Source of the DNA: Pseudopyrenochaeta lycopersici
Taxonomy: Eukaryota; Ascomycota; Dothideomycetes; Pleosporales; Pseudopyrenochaetaceae
NCBI GenBank assembly: GCA_003313425.1
Contig: NHZP01000024.1
Span: 496,001 to 560,000 of the forward strand
Direction: 5' to 3'
Length of the DNA stretch: 64,000 nucleotides
Below, in pieces: positions 14,995-27,233 of the stretch (the first letter of the stretch is position 1; each line of letters opens with the position of its first letter). The notes below the pieces were generated by a model. It did not search any database. It saw only the letters and a list, made by a program, of their open reading frames with translations, and was not told the origin of the DNA. Made by a program: the position numbers and the translations under genes.

Positions 14995-16722
14995 ATGGCA
15001 AATAAATTCATCCAATACCTCCGGGGTGATCAAAACGCACCAGGAGAACGAAAGTTGGTGCAGAAGCTTGACTTCTTCATTCTGACTTTTTGTTGTCTCA
15101 TGTATTTTTTAAATTATCTCGACAGGACAAATCTCAACAACGCGTACGTTTCAGGTATGCGAGAGGAGCTGCATTTTCGAGGGAATCAGTTGAACCAAAT
15201 CAACACTGTCTTTACTGTTGGCTACACAATAGGCCAAGTGCCTTGCAACATAGCGTTATATTACATAAAGCCGAGACTGTTCTTTCCGGCATGTATGGTA
15301 GGCTCTAGAACGCTTTCATCTCAAATACCTTCAGCTAATGGCTCATAGGTAGCATGGGGTTGTTTGACGATGGTCACCGCTGCCGCGCAAAAACCACAGG
15401 ACATAATGGCTATCCGCTTCTTTCAGGCCCTCTTTGAGTCCTCGACCTTTGTAGGAACTCATTACATTCTTGGTTCATGGTGAGAAACCCCACGTAAGAT
15501 TACTTGCAGTTGACCTAATACTCTATTTCGACAGGTACACTGAAAAAGAACTTGGAAAACGCTCCGGTATTTTCACTGCATCTGGGCTTGCCGGAACAAT
15601 GATCGGCGGTGTAAGTGGGAATCTGATATGACCTATATACGAGGCATCTGTTGACTTGTGCACCTGCTCTCATAGTTCATCCAAACAGGTATCCACTCCA
15701 GTATGGGTAAGTACGCTCTTGTGAACCTTCCGTGAGACAAAATTTAACTTACCTTTACATGTTGCAGACGGCTTGAATGGTCTCTCTGGTTGGAGATGGC
15801 TTTTCATCATTGATGGCATCATCACGCTTCCTGTGGCTGTTTACGGGTTTCTTCTCTTTCCTGATACCCCCAGGAACACCAAAGCTCCGTATCTCACTGC
15901 CGACGAAAAGGCGTTGGCGATATCACGTGTCCCAGAGGTCTCCGAACGAACACCAATATCCTGGAACTTCTTGAAGTATTGCTTCAGCACATGGTATTGG
16001 TACTTCTTCGTTGTACTCTGGATCCTCGCAGGAGAGACCGAATCCTTCAGCACCAATGCGCTTCTGCAACTATACATGAAGTCCCACCCTACCACCAAGT
16101 ACACAATCTCACAGGTCAACAATTACCCAACAGGAGTGCCAGCTGTTGGTATCGTCTCCACTCTATTTTGGGCTACTTTAACAGATTTCATGGGAGGAAA
16201 GCGTTATCTCGGTGCGCCCATGTCACCCCCACTTCTGGATCTTGCTAATAGCCCTTAGTCGGTTATTGGATTGGAATCACAGGTGTGATCACAAGCGCCC
16301 TCATCCTAGCGTATCCACAGAACACATCCATTCATTTTGCAATGTACTACTGGGCGGGTAGCGTCTATGCATGTCAGGCTACGTTCTTTGCATGGGCAAA
16401 CGACGTGCTTCGATACGAAGAGGACAGTTTACGAGCCGTTGTCATTGCTTCGATGAACATGGGGAGCAATGCAATCAATGCGTGGTGGAGCATAGTATTC
16501 TACGGGGCGAACTTTGCGCCATACTTTACGAGAGGTATGTGGGCTATGATCGCGGTCAGCATCGCTATGGCGATTTGGACAGGGTTGCTTGTCTGGATGC
16601 ACGTCCGCACGGAAAAGAGAAGGGACAGACAGACAACGGCAGCAACGCTCACAAGTAAAGAGCACAGCTTGGCTATGGCGGAGCAGGATCAACACGTCGA
16701 TCAGGGCCGTGAGAAGGTATAA
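14995..16722 (+). CDS. ACS-family MFS transporter (Fen2/Liz1/Dal5-like)
   Basis: A plasma-membrane anion:cation symporter of the clade that carries allantoate, pantothenate and related carboxylates or amides. Six exons: 14995-15297, 15349-15479, 15535-15610, 15676-15706, 15768-16211 and 16259-16722, giving 482 residues, about 12 predicted membrane helices. The first helix carries the clade signature FLNYLDRTNLNNAYVSGM. Further landmarks are GYTIGQVPCN, RFFQALFESS, GWRWLFIIDG and LFPDTP in the central loop. The C-terminal tail is charged and hydrophilic. Exon 4 is only 31 nt. The gene lies head-to-head with an amidase, which suggests the substrate is an amide or its acid product. The exact ligand cannot be read from sequence. 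Confidence 0.88.
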
Positions 16723-17995
16723 GGTCGGTCGATACGGCCAAACGGCCTGGCGTGTGGCGCCCAGTATACTTGGCAAATACAGTCTGAAGTGCCTTTCGAG
16801 GACCGAATACATTCCGCCGGCATCCGAAAACTTGCTTTCTAGCACGAAAGAGCAACGACAGCGCATCTTGCATGTTCACTAGCCTACGCGTTTGTAGGCA
16901 TTCTGCGTTTTCAAATCTGTACTACTGACATGGTAGCCGAACAACCTCATATTATTAAACACACTGCCTAACACATCAGAGAACGATGGAGGCACACTCA
17001 AGTTATCATATTGTAGGGGAATCTTGTGCGGCATTGCTCAATTCACGGGAAGCCATATCGCCGCGGATCTTAAAGATTCAAATCCGTAAAAATTGTCACT
17101 AAGCGATATCGCACCACGATTCGCGACTGCCGAAGAATTTAGTTGCAAGCAGTTGCGTCATTCTCAGCTCATTTGCTAGCTCTGTGGTCTCAAGACCCGG
17201 CGTTTTACTTTTTGTCCGCAAGTCAGGGCCAGGGTCAATCCGGTAACCTGGTGCAAGGATCTCCTGCCGCGTAGCAACATTGACACGCCAACTAAGCGAT
17301 ACGAAGCATGAGGATCCCGGCGGGAACTACAATAACAAGCGATCACCTTGCTTATTTTCACGCAAGTTCCAAGGCCATTTTGCTTTTCGATTCGCCGACC
17401 TAGCTGTTCCTTACAAGGACCTAGTCAATTCCACTCACTTTCGTACTCTCGTAACATGGCAACTAGGTTCTGCATGCTTCTTCTATGAGACCCTCCTTGC
17501 CACGACAAGGCGTCCTGCCCCCAAATATGTATCGTAGCCGCTTCAAAGACGTCATCTTCATCTTCGCCCTGACCTCGATTCTGGAACCCTAGGTTTGGCG
17601 CCCACTGGTTGCCCCGATCAACGAATCGATCACTTGCATGGGAAGGAATTGCGCCGAACGGCCCATGGGCGAGCGAAGTCGTGTGGAAATAGGAATGACG
17701 AGATGCTCAATGGGCTAATGCAGGTTGGCTTCTATTGCCTTGACTACAGCATATATTATGTTTCGTTATCCCTCCTGGCAGGCACTGCACATCTTTTCTT
17801 TGTCAATCTCGCCTTCTAATAGACTAGATCATCGACATAGTTTACTGAGCAATCCAAGTTACTGTCGCGTTCACATACAGTCACCCATCACTACACCTCC
17901 CCCCAATCACGGAAAAAGCACCCTACAGTCACTGGAAGATTCTACCACCCACTCCTTCACCCAGCCCCCGGAGTTCTCCTGCTCACTCTGCCACC
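16723..17995. other. Intergenic, aquaporin upstream region
   Basis: No supported gene. The last ~130 bases before 17996 are C/T-rich, a common feature of fungal core promoters and 5' UTRs. Short open frames here show no family motif. Confidence 0.5.
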
Positions 17996-19677
17996 ATGGC
18001 ACAGTATGAAGCCAGCCCCTTACCACAATATTACGGTCAGCAAATGCAAGATGGGACAATGATCGAGTCTCCCACAGCTCCTCGCCATGCCAGGGTATCT
18101 AGTGACTCGCGACAAGAACTTCTTCGCTTGCCTATTCAGCCACATCAAGCACATCTTGACTCCACAATGGAACCTATATCGCCCATTATGTCCATGGAGA
18201 ACAATGATACACTAGGAGTCTCTTCTAAAACATCCAACCGAAGAATTGGGGGCCACTCGGACCCTAACGAATGGAACGCACCGGGTAGCGCCTATGGAGG
18301 GCCGAATGCCGTTCAACACCGGCGCAAACAGCCATCACAGGATTTTCGAGTTAGCATTCCTAATACCCCCCATGCCCACCGATCAGCCTATGTAGAAGAC
18401 TATTCCGATGAAGAAGATGACCCTCGAGCCTACCGCCGTCGTCCCAGCAGAAAACATAGGCGTCCACCTGCTGCATATGAGAACTATACTGACGCCAATA
18501 CCCGCTACGGCCCCGCGACAGGACGACGAAGCATCGACAGTCACACTGCATACGATGGAACGCCCACCAAGCAAAACTACCATCTGCATTACGGCAGTGA
18601 TGATGATGCCGGGCGCCCACAACGCCCTGGACCAGGTGGCAGAGGACCACCGCGCCGCCCGCCATCCTCAGAGGATGTAATGCGGTTGCCATGGATGATC
18701 TGGATGGGTAGCAATGCCAAGAATCATTTTGTTGCCTTTGTTGGCGAGTTTGTTGGCACCACGATGTTCCTGTTCTTCGCATTCTCAGGGACCCAGGTCG
18801 CTAACATCGGATCCTCAGCCAGCCCCGATGATAAGACAACAACAGGTGGAGAGACGGGCTTCTCACCGCAAGTCTTGCTCTACATCGCCTTAGTCTTCGC
18901 TTTCAGTCTTATGGTCAATGTTTGGGTCTTCTTCCGTATCTCTGGTGGTTTGTTCAATCCCGCTGTTACGTTTGCAATGCTCTTGTGCCGAGCATTGAGT
19001 CCTGTCAGAGCTGTCTTGCTTCTTGCGGCGCAGATTGCTGGAGGTATCTTCAGTTCCTTCCTCGTGAGTGTCTTGTTCCCTACGGAATTCAACGTCAGGA
19101 CGACGTTGAGCCAAAGGACAAGCCTAGCACAGGGCGTTTGCATCGAAGCTATTCTTACCGCTGAATTGGTCTTCACTATTTTCATGTTGGCCAAGGAGAA
19201 ACATAAAGGTAAGGGTCCTACTCACTTCGGCGTCGTCCGAGCAAAGTCCCTAATAGTCGCCAGCAACATTCATTGCCCCCGTTGGTATCGGCCTAGCGCT
19301 TTTCATCGCCGAGCTCGTCGGCGTCTACTACACTGGTGGTTCCCTAAATCCTGCACGTTCTTTCGGACCCTGCGTTATCACAGGCGTCTTCGATAAAGAG
19401 CACTGGATCTACTGTAAGTTTAAACTTTTATTAGTATTCTCAAACCATCATCACTAGCCTCTCGTTTCTCTCCATCCTTCAAATCATACTAACGCAACCA
19501 CTAGGGGTCGGACCAGCCACTGGTGCCATTATCGCCGTCATATTCTACAAATTCATCAAAATGCTCGAGTATGAAGTTGCCAATCCCGGCCAAGATGACG
19601 ACGACAAAGACCAGGAGATCAAAGAAAAGGTTGGCGAAGCCAGCAAGAAGCCTGAGAGTAACGAATTTGGGTCGTGA
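17996..19677 (+). CDS. Aquaporin (MIP family) with long N-terminal cytosolic tail
   Basis: A water channel in the plasma or an internal membrane. Three exons: 17996-19208, 19264-19413 and 19505-19677, giving 511 residues. Both pore motifs are intact: [10 protein letters not shown] (NPA near residue 320) and [12 protein letters not shown] (NPA near 432), the latter with the conserved selectivity-filter Arg. The intron 1 acceptor at 19263 was chosen because it restores the [11 protein letters not shown] segment leading to the second NPA; the nearer AG at 19255 breaks the frame. About 240 residues precede the first membrane helix; they are Pro-, Arg- and His-rich with an acidic patch ([18 protein letters not shown]). 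The C-terminal tail is Asp/Lys-rich. The pore resembles orthodox water channels rather than aquaglyceroporins, based on the [12 protein letters not shown] context, but glycerol transport is not excluded. Confidence 0.92.
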
Positions 19678-20574
19678 GATGTAATGAGAGACGATTCATG
19701 ACGGAGGATGGAAGTCACGACAGACAATGGATCATGGGTCATACAATACATAGATAGTCTTTGACGTTATATATTTTGGATGTTTTTACGACAAATACAG
19801 GATAATGGTTCGGATGGGCTAGAAAATGTATATAGCGAGGCGTTTAATTTAGGTAACGCAAGTAATGAATGCTTCTACTCTGATTCAGCTGCAATCCACT
19901 TTCTTCATAGTAATTATGTAGCAGGCAGCACGGCTACCCTCTTTCTCACCGACTAACGCACCAGCTCGAAGGTGTTCAATGCACTTCCACCGTCTGACAG
20001 GTATACGAACGAGGTAGCATGAAGAAGAATAGCGAGTCATCGAACAGCTGGTTCATTAATTAGGGAACAACCACCAGACATACCGTGCATCACAACGCTC
20101 ACCGCTAGGGAAACGGGAATATTTGTATGGCAAAAAAAAAGGCCAAGCAGTCTATTAAGATGCGAATCCGAACCAGCGGACGGCATAAACTTCTAAAGTG
20201 TCATTATAGTGCATTATGACTATCTTTCCGCCATGTGACTCGTTTTGGTTCCCCCCTTCCAATGTTGTTGAAACCCAGCTTCCCTGCCCAGACCCCACAT
20301 ATGCCACACAGCAGCGAAACGGGCCATGACGACACTTTTTGTTGACCGCCCAGGAAGTTCGGTAATTGTTGCTATTCTAGACTTTGGGGGTTGGGTAGGT
20401 AGGCCCCCCAGATATACACAGCACCCCGCAAGGCTGGAAACCCCAAAAAAAGTGGAACCTTTGAATACGCCGGAGAAAAAAGGAACCTTAGTATGCCTAT
20501 GCTGAACCCGAAAATGAAGGCGGACAAACGCTAAATGAGCTTATAATACGACTTTTGTACAGTGGTAGGCGAAA
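19678..20574. other. Convergent intergenic region
   Basis: Lies between the aquaporin stop and the 3' end of the minus-strand gene ending at 20575. It holds both 3' UTRs, some A-runs and C-runs, and no supported gene. Confidence 0.5.
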
Positions 20575-21989
20575 TCAGAATACACCAGTGCCTCTCCTCC
20601 TGTCCTGCGGCGCGGGCTCATTAGTCCTGGTTGCACTTAGAGTGTACCCTGGTCGCCATGCGGGATGAATATCACTGATGCCCGTGTGACTTTCGCGATT
20701 GTTCACAGTGCTTCGTGGTGCGGCTTCCAAGATATAACTCACACCATCTTCTGAGGCGTAAGATGGTGGACGGGGACCCTCTGGAGCAGTAGTAGTGGGA
20801 GCCATGCTCATGCGGGCATCAGCGCTTGGGTGCCCCGGTGATCGCAAGGATGAAGAGACGGAGCCGTTGCGGGAGTAGGTGATGTCTGTGATTGCTGAAG
20901 CGCGGTTGTCTTGGACGCGCTGCCAGTGCAATAAGTTGGGATCCACACGCACACTGCTACGCCACAGGCCGTAGGCGGGTGGTGGTGGAGGTGGGAGGTT
21001 CTTTTCCGGATCATCAATGTCCATGTCGTTCTCGACCACGTCCCTCTCACCCATCGGTCCTATTTCTTCATCCCGCGCAAGATGCACACGAATGGGCACG
21101 ATAGGCTGGAAGCCGTCCGGCCCAGTCATGGCCTGTACTTGTGGCTGCGGAGGCTCGCGCTGAGGGTTGAGAATGAGCATACACAACCTGATGAGCGAGT
21201 GGCAGAAGAAAATAGTAATCGTGAGGAGGACCATGATGAAAAGGATGTGAATTTCTTGGCCAAGATCACGGTTTGTTAGGGCGATTGCAAGGTCTATTGT
21301 GATCAATGTTAGCATATCAACTTAGTCAAATGGGGCTTTTAGTACTTACAGGCGCCCAACACAGTAGCCAGGAAGGTTCCAGATATTATGCAAGCAATCA
21401 ACTTCCCACGAGCTGCCGTCCCTCTCACGAATAGCATCACCCCAATGTCGCCTCTCTCGCCCCTTCTGCGCTCCCAATGGTCGGCGCGCCGGTGCTTCTT
21501 CTTCTTGTGCTTGCGCCGCCGCCTTCCTCCATTGATCTCGTCGGCCAGTTGCTGTATCTCTGGATCCGCGAAGCCATCCTGCTGCTGGTTGGGGAGCGGA
21601 ACATCCGCTGGATGTCTATCATGGACAGTTGCCCCCTCTCGAGAGTTTTGGAGCGGCGCGATGGTACGGATATATGAGCCTGCTGTGTGTTGGGGTTGCA
21701 GAGGTGATCTCGAGTTGTTCGATCCACGAGGCGCATTATTGGAAACTGGAAGAATGTTTGCTTCGACCGGCTGTGAGCGGCGATTGAGGAAGCCCAAGAA
21801 GGGCACCTTGGGCGTGTTATTATTCGACGGGCCAATAGCTGGCGATTGTGAGTAGACCGAAGAGCCATTGATCATTGGCCGATTGTTGCTGTGGAAAACA
21901 TCAAATCGAGATGGCGATTGCGATGCTGGCGTGGCCAACGGGTCCTGGTCTGGTCGTGGGGACCAGCTGAAGAGTGGTGACCGGAACAT
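20575..21989 (-). CDS. Conserved-type hypothetical protein with two membrane segments
   Basis: Not recognised. Two exons, 21350-21989 and 20575-21293, joined across a 56-nt intron (GTAAGT..AATAG), give 452 residues. Residues 1-140 are low complexity, rich in Ser, Pro, Asn and Gln. A very basic run (GRRRRKHKKKKHRR) is at about 155-168. Two hydrophobic helices follow: one around GKLIACIISGTFLATVLGAY, interrupted by the intron, and one around HILFIMVLLTITIFFCHSLI. The C-terminal ~180 residues are soluble, with a PPPPPPPAYG stretch and many Ser/Arg. The layout (cytosolic tails around a short hairpin) resembles many fungal-specific membrane-anchored proteins of unknown role. A real gene is likely because both exons keep frame and the splice site restores a continuous helix. 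Confidence 0.7.
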
Positions 21990-23218
21990 AGTGGGCCGTG
22001 TGTATTCCTAGGATGTGTTGAAATCTTAGAATAGGCGATTGACTCCGATGTACTATCTTGAGGTGTACAATTGTTCCCTTATAGTAGACGCGTTTCCCAA
22101 GCTAGACACGTCTCTCTTGTTTTCCTCCGAGCCTCCTATTAACGAATGAGATGAAAGAACTGGTGACCAAGCAAGACGACCTCGTGGTCGGGAACCGTGG
22201 CAAGGACCAAGAGAAAGAGAGAATATAACAATGACTGGAGCCCAACCCTGATCAATAGTTGCCTAGCATTGCGAACAGCGATCCGTTGGCTGAAGCTCTC
22301 CCAAGGCTGAAGAATCGAAACGAACGATAAAATGTTGGTTGCTGCAATTTTCTAGGCTGTTTAAACTTCGGTATCGTGAGATAGCTATCCAGGGCCCTAC
22401 AAGCCAAACGAATGCAAGAAGGGAAGAGACGCGAAACCAGTAGAGCACAGCACCACTGCCAATGAATGACTGTTAAGAGAAGAGAAGGGCCATAACATGG
22501 AGGAAGGGAAGAGGGTCACAGTCGCACCGGGACATGGGAGGTCCTGCAAGGTCAACGGTGGTCGAGGGAGCATTGAACGCCATGCGTTTCTGCTACAGGG
22601 AGCGTGTCAGACCTAGATCGCTGCGGTTATGAAACACGATGTCCCCGCCAGCGTCACGGGCGTGTTCGCGTCCATCGGCGCATCAGATTAGCGTTTAAGG
22701 GCAGACTGCTGCGTGTTGTCGGCACAGGATAGGATGGAGTTGTTTGCACCAGGAGGCTACGTTTCTAGCGACCGTCATGGTTGGTTGAGGGGCAAAAGCT
22801 TCTGGTGCGCCAGAGCCAATCAGTCAATCCCAACGTAGCAACTCCTGAACAACGAGCTGCGAGTGGGGTTGTGCGACAGGTTCATATAAGAGCATGAATG
22901 TGCAAAGTGAGGGACTCAAATTTCGCCGTGTTGATTGATTATCTGCGAGCATGATTGCACTGCAGATAGATAAAATATTGTCACGTCCTCGACGCGTTTT
23001 CACTCATCTGGGTACCTTTAGTATCCCAGCCCTTACTGCACATCTAATTCCCTGACCCGTCAAACGTCGCACCGGCGTATCCAGTCCATAAACAACGCCT
23101 CCGTGACGTGCACGCGGGGCTCCAAACTACAGCTCGAAGCTTGTCGGGCCTTTCCCCACGCAATCCGCGGCGAACCCCTAGATCACGATTCCATAGTTGA
23201 GTTACTTCCGCTTCGCAT
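21990..23218. other. Upstream region of the two-TM gene / 3' flank of spf38
   Basis: Intergenic between two minus-strand genes. No supported open frame; nothing recognised among repeats or RNA genes. Confidence 0.5.
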
Positions 23219-24727
23219 TCATTTTCCGAGCTCGCCCACCATGAGAGTGCGATCTGAAGATGCAGAGACCACTAGGTTTGCCAAGTCAGCCTCATATATT
23301 GCCTCGGTGCAGCTGGCTAAGTTGAAACGGCCGCTCGGAGGTTTATCGACGAAGCGAAAAGGGGTCTTCGGCACTATCGAGGAGCACATAACAGCGCTTG
23401 ACAATAATTGCCGGCAGCGCTCGGAATCGGTTATATGGCCGAAAGATGAGCGTGCCATGGCCGAAGAAATAGCGAGCAAACCATTCGGCAATAAGGTACC
23501 AATGGACAGATTGTGAAAGAAAAAAGGCAACTTACACGTCGGCTCGCCCAGCGGATGGAAGCGCACATCATTCACAGCACCTCGATGGCCAGGAAGCTTG
23601 TTCAAAAGCTTTCCTGTCCGCGCCTCCCAAATAGCTACACTTTGGTCTCCACTACCAGCTGCGATCTTTTCGCCGTTTGAGTCCCAGCTTGCCTTCAATA
23701 GATTGCGCTCTTGACCGGTCGGAGCTCCGTCGTATGTTTGTATGCGGCGGTCTGCAGGCGCAAATGGCCTGACATCCCATGTCCTGACCGTTGAGTCGTG
23801 TGCATTCGATAGTAGGGTCTGGTTGTCTGGTGATAGTTGGAGTGAGGTGACTGTGTCGGTGTGTCCTAGCAGTGTGTATGAAACAGCCTTCTTTCGAAGG
23901 TCCCAGACCTTGATGTCATTATCGATGCCTCCTGTGAACAGCTCGTTGCCGGCCTCTGCGAGACATATCGCGGTGATAGGAAAGTCTGTAGCGACAAAGG
24001 TTACAGCGTCTTTTGTTCGTGTGTCCCATATCTGGCGGGGTTAGATGGACTCCGCAATGAAGGCCAGCGCACTCACTCCAATGTACCCGTCGTCAGAACC
24101 GCTGACGAGCATCTCCTCGCCGCGCTTGCTGACGTCCATGCAATTGATCACCTCCTCGTGTCCAGGATGCCTTCGTATCCTCTCGCCTGTCTCCACGTCC
24201 CAGCTCGCCAGGTGCATATCGGCGGATGCAGAGAAGAGGACCTTGGAGTCTCGCGACCAATGGAGATCTAGAACTGCTTGTTTGTGTCCGCTAAGGATAC
24301 CGTAGTTCTCGCATGAACCAGAGCTGCGCCAGAGTACTGAGCCTGATCAGCGCAAGATATGCATGCATGAATTTGGAAGACTAACATATAGATCGGTCCA
24401 TTGAGCCTGACGCTATATGTTGACCAGTTGGATCGAAACGCGCTGCAAATACTTCGCCAGAGTGACCTGCCAGCTCCATGACCGGAGACTGGAGTGCGCT
24501 GGCACGCGGACCCTACAGTACCTGTCAGCACATTGCAATCTTCAGCTACTGAAATGTAATCCAAGGCTTGGGCAAGAACGTACCGCTTGAACAAGGGCTC
24601 CATTTTGAGATGTGCCATTCACCACTGCTACTGCGGAGCTTCCACCGAAATTCGCGTCCGACTTTGCGCGCTTGACCAGTTGACTCGTGCCGAATGCGTT
24701 GGCCGCCGGTCGCTTTTCTCGAGACAT
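23219..24727 (-). CDS. spf38: U5 snRNP WD40 protein (SNRNP40/Spf38/Cwf17-like)
   Basis: A seven-bladed WD40 protein of the U5 snRNP, close to Prp8 in the spliceosome. Five exons: 24584-24727, 24386-24512, 24077-24336, 23536-24031 and 23219-23271, giving 359 residues, the family's length. The N-terminus MSREKRPAANAF with KRAKSDANF is basic. WD blades are visible from MELAGHSGEVFAARFDPTG through GHKQAVLDLHWSRD, GHEEVINCMDVS, DLRKKAVSYTLLGHTDTVTS, NGEKIAAGSGDQSVAIWEAR, to the end LVSASSDRTLMVGELGK. The last intron (23272-23535) is 264 nt, an exact multiple of three with no in-frame stop. Without splicing, 88 residues unlike the family would enter the last blade. The gene is divergent from BET3, with 284 bp between start codons. 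Confidence 0.9.
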
Positions 24728-25011
24728 TGCAGGTGTTTGCGTCGGATCGTGGTGAATGGGGGCGATCGTGGGGTTGTCGCAATGTGGGTGTTGCATTCGC
24801 TGTACTGGTAAACTTTCTCCAAGAGTTGATATGCGCCAAGCTATATGTACATGCCCACCGCCCGAGCTTACGCACTCCTCCGCCTGCTTTTTCCCGCCGC
24901 CAGCTTCACAACCTTATATTGACGACTTAGGACTCTACAATTTGGCTTGCATAGTATCTGCGTGCCTGCTCAACTCCATCACGCAGTAAGAGAGGGAAAC
25001 CACTTGCAGGG

Positions 25012-25821
25012 ATGGCTTCGTCAACAAAGGCGGCCCGCCTAGGAGAGGAGTGAGCTCTAGAGATTCAAGCAACTGCTGTGGATATGCGCTAATAGCTGAT
25101 AGAGTCTGGAAGTAAGTCGCGTGCACTACCCAGCAATGAGGATTCTTCTGACGACCCAAGGACCCGAGTAGATAAGGTCAGCGCTGAGCTGGTTACCCTC
25201 ACATACGGCACCATTGTTGCGCAACTGTGCAAAGACTACGACTATAACTATCCCGATGTCAACAAGCAGCTGGAGAGAATGGGCTACAACATCGGCGTGC
25301 GGTTGATCGAGGACTTTCTGGCAAAGTCAAGTGCACCAGCCTGCACCAATTTCCGAGAAGTCGCAGAGATGATCTCAAAGGTAGCCCCACCTCACTGCAA
25401 CGACTCGACTCCGCGCTCACACAGGTTATACAGGTCGGCTTCAAGATCTTCCTGAACATCACACCGACCATTTCAAATTGGTCAAGCGACAATAAGCAGT
25501 TCTCCCTAATCTTCGAAGAGAATCCTCTGGCAGACTTTGTAGAGCTTCCGGACGATGGTCGGGCGCAGGACGAACTATGGTTTTCAAATATTCTAGTTGG
25601 AGTTCTACGTGGATCACTAGAAATGGTATGTTCTTGCATGCACTCGGCTGTACTGGGGGTCAGTCGCATGAATGAGCGCCTTTTTCTGACGCACCAGCCA
25701 GGTGCACATGCAGGTTGAAGCCCACTTCATCAGCGACGTCCTTCGAGGCAACGACACCACCGAGATGCGGATATCACTTATCCGCTTCATTGACGACGAG
25801 ATGCCGCCGGATGACGAGTAA
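25012..25821 (+). CDS. BET3: TRAPP complex core subunit Bet3/TRAPPC3
   Basis: A core subunit of the TRAPP vesicle-tethering complexes, acting between ER and Golgi as part of the Ypt1/Rab1 exchange factor. Five exons: 25012-25049, 25103-25111, 25161-25380, 25434-25625 and 25702-25821, giving 192 residues. Family signatures: [37 protein letters not shown], Cys77 in the position of the acylated Cys of human Bet3 (motif CTNFRE), ITPTISNWS, and [12 protein letters not shown]. Exon 2 is a 9-nt micro-exon encoding the end of EVWK; without it the reading frame and the conserved EEVWK segment are lost. Intron lengths are 53, 49, 53 and 76 nt. Divergent from spf38, so the 284-bp gap must serve both genes. 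Confidence 0.9.
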
Positions 25822-27233
25822 GATAGCGAGTCGTTGGTGACGAGCATAGAAGATATATACCCTCTCATGCGCATCAGAGGTGCATAGAACGGCGTTAGGT
25901 GAATGGTTATTGGCAGACTACTGGAGTGTGGGCGGTGTCGAGGGCTCTCATGTAAGAGCCGGCTGCAGGCAGCAGGATCCCTTGCTCACCAATTTCTGAT
26001 GCACGATCCCAGCTGCCTATGGAGCTTCTGTAGACTACGTGGTGAATTGCACTTGGGGTCTTTGCAGTTGTTGGAGACATGTCTTGGCGGGGCAGCCTAC
26101 ATGGTGCTCTGGATGAATATACAGCTACCTCCCAGTGCAGCCCGGAGACATTAGGTTCTCAATATCTTGACGTCAAGCACGGAAACATGACTGAAGGCAT
26201 TCAGACGGTTCGAAATTTCAGGTCTGAGTGTGGAGTTTGATGCCCTTATACGTGCCATATGATGGCGGAATTGCACGCAAAGCGAAAGCGAACGCAATGC
26301 AAGACATTTGCACAGTAGGTGCACGCAGGCGCACAATAAGGCCGAAGAATGCTTGCGCAAGCCTGGCTAAGTCCAGCACACTTCGCAACTATCAGCGCGT
26401 ATCGTATAATGTGTCGAAGTGAGTCGGGCTACCGTGTCTTGAGTGCAGACATGGCCATTCACAACCCTGAAGACACACGAGATGAGGCATGCCCCACCCA
26501 ACTTTGGGGGAGCTCCTGAGATGCGCGTATTTACCGAATCAGCTGATTAACAGCGTGCAATACGGCAACCGTGATGGCTGGCTACAAGGCTACACTGGCA
26601 GTGAAGATGCAAGGCCAATGTGCAATTATTGATGGAAATGATGAGGATGGGCAACCCCTCGCTGGGTGGTCTCATAAGTGGTTGGGAGATTTCTAATAAT
26701 ACTAAAAGTCACGTGCGGGCAGGCTGGGCCAGCTTCGTCTCTGGCCGCCTCCCCTCAATTCCCATTCTCCCTGCTAAGTCTTTTATCCTTGGTTTAGATT
26801 TAGACGAGCCTCATCGCGTAGCCGCAGGTCCGCAGTTGTGGTTGATTGCGCCGCTTACCTACGTGTGGAGGCCTCCAACGACTGCGCGCGCTCCCCTCAA
26901 AGCCATTCTGCACCACGCTAGACTTCTCCACGCGCATCAGCCGCCGCCGCCCTCCATCGCAACACGGACATCTCTACCCTCGCGTTCAAGACGTCCGCTG
27001 TGCCCGTTGCGCGCCCTCGCCCAAACCGGATCGTCCAGCACAGCACGCTTGGCGCGCCGCTTCCGACACCGAGCCCCCCCGACGACACGCCCATTCATGC
27101 TACTGTAACCGCATCTGCTCCCAGCACTGAGGTGCTCGACACACGGCGTCCATTGCTATCGCCGCACATTCATCGCTAACAATCCACCCGTCGACTGCGC
27201 CTGACGCAGCCGGCCCCTCCGACCCGCGTCGCG
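25822..27233. other. Intergenic, upstream of the SomA-like gene
   Basis: No supported gene. The distal half is AT-balanced. The last ~400 bases are C-rich and pyrimidine-rich, as in long 5' leaders of fungal developmental regulators. Open frames such as 26620-27108 are Pro/Arg/His-rich by-products of this composition. Confidence 0.5.

Noticed and set aside
23103..23516. 137-codon plus-strand frame
   Set aside because: Overlaps the last exon and intron of spf38 antisense; no family resemblance.
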